A stretch of 64,000 bases of DNA from Paractinoplanes brasiliensis (lineage in GTDB: Bacteria; Actinomycetota; Actinomycetes; Mycobacteriales; Micromonosporaceae), in contig NZ_SNWR01000001.1 of assembly GCF_004362215.1 (NCBI RefSeq), positions 6,244,001 through 6,308,000 of the forward strand, written 5' to 3'. Shown piece after piece: positions 60,361 through 64,000 of this stretch. Positions within the stretch are counted from its first letter, which is position 1. The number at the start of each line of letters is the position of its first letter. Made by a program: the position numbers and the translations under genes. Under the pieces are notes generated by a model, which saw only the letters and a list, made by a program, of their open reading frames with translations, did no database searches and was not told where the DNA came from.

Positions 60361-63117
60361 TTACCGGGTGGTGCAGGTGATGCCGGTCGGCGGGTTGTTC
60401 GTTCCGGTCACCGAGGCGAGGAAGCCGAAGCTGGTGGAGCCGCGGGCCGGCAACGCGCCGTTGTGCGCCACGTTGGACACCGTCACGCCGGCCCCGCTCT
60501 GCGTGCGCGAGCCGTTCCAGACCTGGCTGATGACCTGACCGTTCGGGAACGTCCAGCTCACCGTCCACCCGTTGATCGGCGTGGACCCGGCCGTCACCGT
60601 CACCTCGGCCTGGAAGCCACCGGACCACGAGTTGGTGATGGCGTACGTGGCACTCGCGCCCGACGACGGTGGCGGGGTGGTCGCCGTGGGTGTCGGTGTC
60701 GCCGTCGTGCCGGGACGCGCGGTCCGGTAGGTGTGGCCGGCCCGGACCGCGAACTGCACGACGTCGGCCTCGGGACGTGTGGTGGCGGGAGTGCTGTCGT
60801 CCGTGAGGTCGGTCAGCACGTGGCTCGCCGTGAACAGCTGGGCCCGCAGCCGCAGGGTGCCGTCGCGGTCGGCCCGGATGACGAACTCGTCGGCCCGGCC
60901 GGCGGTCCACGCCAGTGAGACGGTGTATCCGCCGCGCCCGCGCAGACCGGTGACCCGCCCGGCGGGCCAGGCGGAGGGGAGCGCGGGCAGCAGGTGCAGC
61001 TCGGCGTTGTGGCTCTGCAGCAGCATCTCGGTGATGCCGGAGGTGGCGCCGAAGTTGCCGTCGATCTGGAACGGCGGGTGCAGGTCGAACATGTTGGGCG
61101 CCAGCCGGTCGGTGCGCACCAGGTCGCGGTACAGCTTGTGGGCCCGCGCGCCGTCCTCCAGCCGGGCCCAGAAATTGATCTTCCAGGCCAGGGACCAGCC
61201 CGTGCCGTCGTCGCCGCGCAGTTCGAGGGTCCGGCGCGCGGCCTCGTACAACGTGGGCGTGCCGCGCTTGGTGATCTGGTTGCTGGGGTGCAGGCCGTAG
61301 AGGTGAGAGACGTGCCGGTGATTGCGCTCGGTCTCGACCCAGTCGGTCAGCCACTCCTGGATGTTCCCGCGGCTGCCCACGCGGGTGGGGGCCAACCGGT
61401 CGCGGGCCGCCCGCACCTGCCCGCGCAACGTGGTGTCTGTGTCCAGGGCCTCGCTCGCGCGGGCGCAGGCGTTGAACAGGTCGCGCAGGATCTGGTTGTC
61501 CATCGTGGGTCCGGCGCAGACGCTGGCGTCGGTGTGGTGAGCCAGTTCGGGGGAGTTCGACGGGTTGGTGACCAGGTAACCGCGGGCCGGGTCGGTCACC
61601 AGGGTGTCCAGGAAGAACTGGGCGGCGCCGCGCAGGGCCGGGTAGTTGGCCCGCAGGAACTCGAGGTCGCCGGTGAACTGGTAGTGGTCCCAGATCAAGG
61701 TGGCCAGCCAGGCGCCGCCGGTCGGCCACATACCCCAGAACGCGCCGTCGACAACCGAGGAACCGCGCCACACGTCGGTGTTGTGGTGCGCGACCCAGCC
61801 GCCCGCGCCGTACTGCACCTGAGCGGTGCGGGCGCCGGTCACCGTCAGGTCCCTGATCATGTCGAAGACCGGCGCGTGGCACTCCGCCAGGTTGGTCGTG
61901 CCGGCCGGCCAGTAGTTCATCGGCAGGTTGGCGTTCAGCGTGTACTTGGAGTCCCACTGCGGCGCCGTCTGGTCGTTCCAGATGCCCTGCAGGTTGGCCG
62001 GCTGGGTGCCCGGCCGCGACGAGGAGATCAGCAGGTACCGCCCGTACTGGAAGAGCAGCGCGGCGAAGTGCGGGTCGTTCTGTGAGGCGTGCTGAGCGAT
62101 CCGTACGTCGGTGGTCTGGTCCGCCGCGGCGGTGCGGCCCAGATCGATCGTGACCCGGCCGAACAACGCCTGATAGTCGGCCACGTGCCGGCTGCGCAGC
62201 TGGTCGTACGCGACGGCGCGGGCGGCGTTGAGACGGTTCCGGGCGATGCCCTGGTAGTCGCCGTTCACCGTACGGTAGTTGACGAAGCTGGTGCCGATCG
62301 AGACGAGCAGGGTCACGCTGTCGGCGCCCGAGATCCGCAGCGTGCCGCCGGAGCTGGTGACCGAGCCGCCGGCGGCGACGGCGTGCGCCAGGCCGAGGAA
62401 CCGGACGCTGCCGGTGACGCCCTCCATGTTGCCCGAGATGCCGTCCACGGCGATGGTGGCGCCGTCGGGGCTCGACATCGTGGTGCGTTGCGGGCTGTCG
62501 AAGGTGGCCGTGACGCTGACACCGCCGGCCCGGTCGGCGGTCAGCCGGACCACGATGACCTGGTCGGGCGCGCTGGCGAACACCTCACGCCGGTAGCGCA
62601 CGCCGCCCAGCACGTAGCTCACGGAGGCGGTGGCCGTGCTGAGATCGAGCCTGCGGTCGTATTGCGACGCCGTGCCGGTCGGGAAGGCGAGCCGCAGGTT
62701 GCCCACGGTCTGATAGGCCAGCTGCCCGCCCGGGTTGCCCATCATCGTCTGGTTGATCAAGTTTTGGGCCTGGCCCCACTGATCCGCGAAGACCAGCCGC
62801 CGGATCTCGCCCAGGGCCGCCGCTCCCCGGGGGTTGCTCGAGTCGTACGGGCCGCCGGCCCAGACGGTGTCCTCGTTGAGCTGCAACCGCTCGGCGGCTA
62901 CATTGCCGAAGACCATCGCGCCGAGGCGGCCGTTGCCGATCGGCAGGGCGCGCAGCCAGTCGGTGCCCGCCTCCTCGTCGTAGCGCAGCACCAGATCGTC
63001 GGCGGCCGCGGCAGCCGCGGCCGGTGCGCCTCCGGGAGGCCAGGCCTGGGGGACCAGGGCGGTGCCGACGCCGGCGGCTCCGGCGGCAAGAAGCTGCCGT
63101 CGTGTCACATTGCTCAT
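60361..63117 (-). CDS. GH95 alpha-L-fucosidase-type glycosidase with CBM2
   Basis: A 918-residue exported enzyme. The twin-arginine-like signal TRRQLLAAGAAGVGTALV is at the N-terminus. The GH95 body (about 45-790) has LPIGNGRLGAMVFG, LNEDTVWAGGPYDSSNP, LNANLPMNYWPAG with the Asn pair of the active site, and the C-terminal DLHPPFQIDGNFGATSGITE. A Thr/Pro linker and a CBM2 of about 100 residues (SWSGGFQAEVTVTAGSTPIN) end the protein. Activity is 1,2-alpha-L-fucosidase or alpha-L-galactosidase, on xyloglucan or similar. GGGAG precedes the ATG at 63117. Confidence 0.9.
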   Translation of the reverse strand: MSNVTRRQLLAAGAAGVGTALVPQAWPPGGAPAAAAAAADDLVLRYDEEAGTDWLRALPIGNGRLGAMVFGNVAAERLQLNEDTVWAGGPYDSSNPRGAAALGEIRRLVFADQWGQAQNLINQTMMGNPGGQLAYQTVGNLRLAFPTGTASQYDRRLDLSTATASVSYVLGGVRYRREVFASAPDQVIVVRLTADRAGGVSVTATFDSPQRTTMSSPDGATIAVDGISGNMEGVTGSVRFLGLAHAVAAGGSVTSSGGTLRISGADSVTLLVSIGTSFVNYRTVNGDYQGIARNRLNAARAVAYDQLRSRHVADYQALFGRVTIDLGRTAAADQTTDVRIAQHASQNDPHFAALLFQYGRYLLISSSRPGTQPANLQGIWNDQTAPQWDSKYTLNANLPMNYWPAGTTNLAECHAPVFDMIRDLTVTGARTAQVQYGAGGWVAHHNTDVWRGSSVVDGAFWGMWPTGGAWLATLIWDHYQFTGDLEFLRANYPALRGAAQFFLDTLVTDPARGYLVTNPSNSPELAHHTDASVCAGPTMDNQILRDLFNACARASEALDTDTTLRGQVRAARDRLAPTRVGSRGNIQEWLTDWVETERNHRHVSHLYGLHPSNQITKRGTPTLYEAARRTLELRGDDGTGWSLAWKINFWARLEDGARAHKLYRDLVRTDRLAPNMFDLHPPFQIDGNFGATSGITEMLLQSHNAELHLLPALPSAWPAGRVTGLRGRGGYTVSLAWTAGRADEFVIRADRDGTLRLRAQLFTASHVLTDLTDDSTPATTRPEADVVQFAVRAGHTYRTARPGTTATPTPTATTPPPSSGASATYAITNSWSGGFQAEVTVTAGSTPINGWTVSWTFPNGQVISQVWNGSRTQSGAGVTVSNVAHNGALPARGSTSFGFLASVTGTNNPPTGITCTTR

Positions 63118-63162
63118 GATGATCTCCCGATGTGCCGGCACAGGACGGCCACGCCTCATCGG

Positions 63163-63178
63163 GATGTTAACATTCACA
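63163..63178 (-). promoter_or_regulatory. TTAACATC motif upstream of GH95
   Basis: On the minus strand TGTGAATGTTAACATC, containing the exact palindrome ATGTTAACAT. It lies 45 bases before the GH95 start and matches the GH10 promoter site at 56081-56096. Confidence 0.45.
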
Positions 63179-63413
63179 TACTGGAAATCAAGAAGGTCAA
63201 TGCGTGGGTCGGATTGTTTCGCCGTTGTAGCGAATAAGTCCGCCGGAGAAAGTGTTACGTGCGAACCTTTGAGGCCGCCGCTCGGGGGATTTGGGCAGGA
63301 CTTTGTGAGTCTATGACCGATTTGCGGACGCTGGCAATCCCCAAGCGGGGGCTCCCGGAGACATCGATGCTCGTCATTGACGGCGAATTTTGGTTATCGC
63401 TAACTTCGCGATG

Positions 63414-63429
63414 TGTTTCAGCGGAAACA
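63414..63429 (+). promoter_or_regulatory. inverted repeat upstream of GH59-type gene
   Basis: TGTTTCAGCGGAAACA has exact six-base arms around four bases, 55 bases before the ATG at 63485. LacI-type repressor sites have this form. The remaining 63179-63413 stretch holds no gene. Confidence 0.45.
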
Positions 63430-63484
63430 ACCTGCACATCGGCAGAATTCGCGCACCGGCCTTTGGCGAAAGGGAATCGAGCTC

Positions 63485-64000
63485 ATGACGACACGAGCCG
63501 ACCGGCCCGACCACCGACTTCTTCGCCGCCGAGGGCGATCCCGCGGCTGGACCGGCGCAGCGGCCCTGCTGCTCGCCCTCACCGGCTCGGTGGTCGTGAG
63601 CCCGGCGCCGGCGCAGGCCGCGACCGCCATCACGATCAACGGCTCGTCGGGCGGGCGGGTGTTCGACGGGGTCGGCGCGATCAGCGGCGGTGGCGGCAAC
63701 AGCCGGCTGCTCATCGACTATCCGGAGCCGCAGCGCAGCGACATCCTCGACTACCTGTTCAAACCCGGATACGGCGCGGCCATGCAGATCATGAAGGTGG
63801 AGATCGGCGGGGACACGAACTCCACCTCCGGCGCCGAGCCGAGCCACCAGCACAGCCGCGGCGCTGTCGACTGCAACCGCGGGTACGAGTGGTGGATGAT
63901 GGCCCAGGCCAAGGCCCGCAACCCGGACATCAAGCTGGTCGGGCTGGCGTGGGGCGCCCCCGGTTGGATCGGCAACGGCAACTTCTGGTCGAACGACTCG
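63485..64000 (+). CDS. GH59 galactocerebrosidase-type secreted enzyme, partial
   Basis: The first 172 residues of a secreted glycosidase cut by the window edge. A signal peptide (GAAALLLALTGSVVVSPAPA, about residues 24-45) is followed by ITINGSSGGRVFDGVGAISG and GGNSRLLIDYPEPQRSDILD, then FKPGYGAAMQIMKVEIGGDT and LVGLAWGAPGWIGNG. These match the opening of GH59 (beta-galactocerebrosidase family, TIM-barrel). Catalytic residues lie beyond the edge. GGGA is found upstream of the ATG. It is divergent from the GH95 gene. Confidence 0.8.
   Translation, partial: MTTRADRPDHRLLRRRGRSRGWTGAAALLLALTGSVVVSPAPAQAATAITINGSSGGRVFDGVGAISGGGGNSRLLIDYPEPQRSDILDYLFKPGYGAAMQIMKVEIGGDTNSTSGAEPSHQHSRGAVDCNRGYEWWMMAQAKARNPDIKLVGLAWGAPGWIGNGNFWSNDS

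Overview
The window is very GC-rich DNA with actinobacterial ribosome-binding sites and many 4-bp start/stop overlaps. The gene content (GH10/GH62/CBM13 and CBM2 secreted enzymes, ALF-repeat toxin, DUF1876 and DUF2993 proteins, tandem universal stress proteins) suggests a soil filamentous actinomycete, most likely of the Micromonosporaceae/Actinoplanes type. The genus is an inference. I saw no rRNA, tRNA, CRISPR array or transposase.

Region 1 (about 0.2-22.7 kb) is a stress/dormancy-type island: a P-type ATPase, a DedA protein, four universal stress proteins (a fifth lies at 29-30 kb), an FtsX-type ABC exporter, two paralogous membrane acyltransferases facing each other, an MFS exporter, a flavin-reductase-like PPOx protein, DUF1876, a phosphoribosyltransferase, a STAS-kinase fusion facing a SigB/F-type sigma factor, and an accessory enolase. 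Short palindromes close to GGGACCTTCGGCCCT sit upstream of many of these genes. They resemble the mycobacterial DosR (hypoxia) box and occur from about 4.6 to 31.6 kb. Several decayed genes lie between the active ones.

Region 2 (22.8-32 kb) is a sulfide/persulfide oxidation regulon: thioredoxin, a methyltransferase-like membrane protein, TauE/SafE, a TDT-type channel, an SQOR-like sulfide:quinone oxidoreductase, a peroxiredoxin, a persulfide-dioxygenase-rhodanese fusion, a second SQR of the classical type, and a 53-residue Cys-rich protein. Four promoters here carry a 16-bp operator ATACCC-N4-GGGTAT (one half-site is imperfect) typical of CsoR/CstR-family repressors. Two of these promoters also carry a DosR-like box, so sulfide oxidation looks controlled by both persulfide and a hypoxia-type signal. 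Neither regulator gene is in the window.

Region 3 (32-44.5 kb) holds transport and homeostasis genes: a two-component system with a DUF2993 protein and an MMPL exporter, a FluC-DUF190-FluC fluoride module, an NhaA-thioredoxin fusion, a second NhaA, and an ABC-2 exporter. The second nhaA and the ABC operon share a nearly identical 24-bp leader at the same distance from their starts.

Region 4 (45-52 kb) is the most novel-looking part. It encodes a secreted trypsin-like pseudoprotease with FG-GAP repeats, then a 1305-residue secreted protein with ALF repeats, long Ala-rich helices, a hydrophobic segment and a C-terminal nucleotide-deaminase-like toxin domain, then a 111-residue candidate immunity protein.

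Region 5 (52-64 kb) has a PepSY membrane protein, cobyric acid synthase and a RibD-like reductase, then a plant-biomass cluster: a GH10-CBM13-GH62 enzyme, a cutinase-type polyester hydrolase with CBM13, a GH95 alpha-fucosidase-type enzyme with CBM2, and the start of a GH59-type enzyme cut by the window edge.
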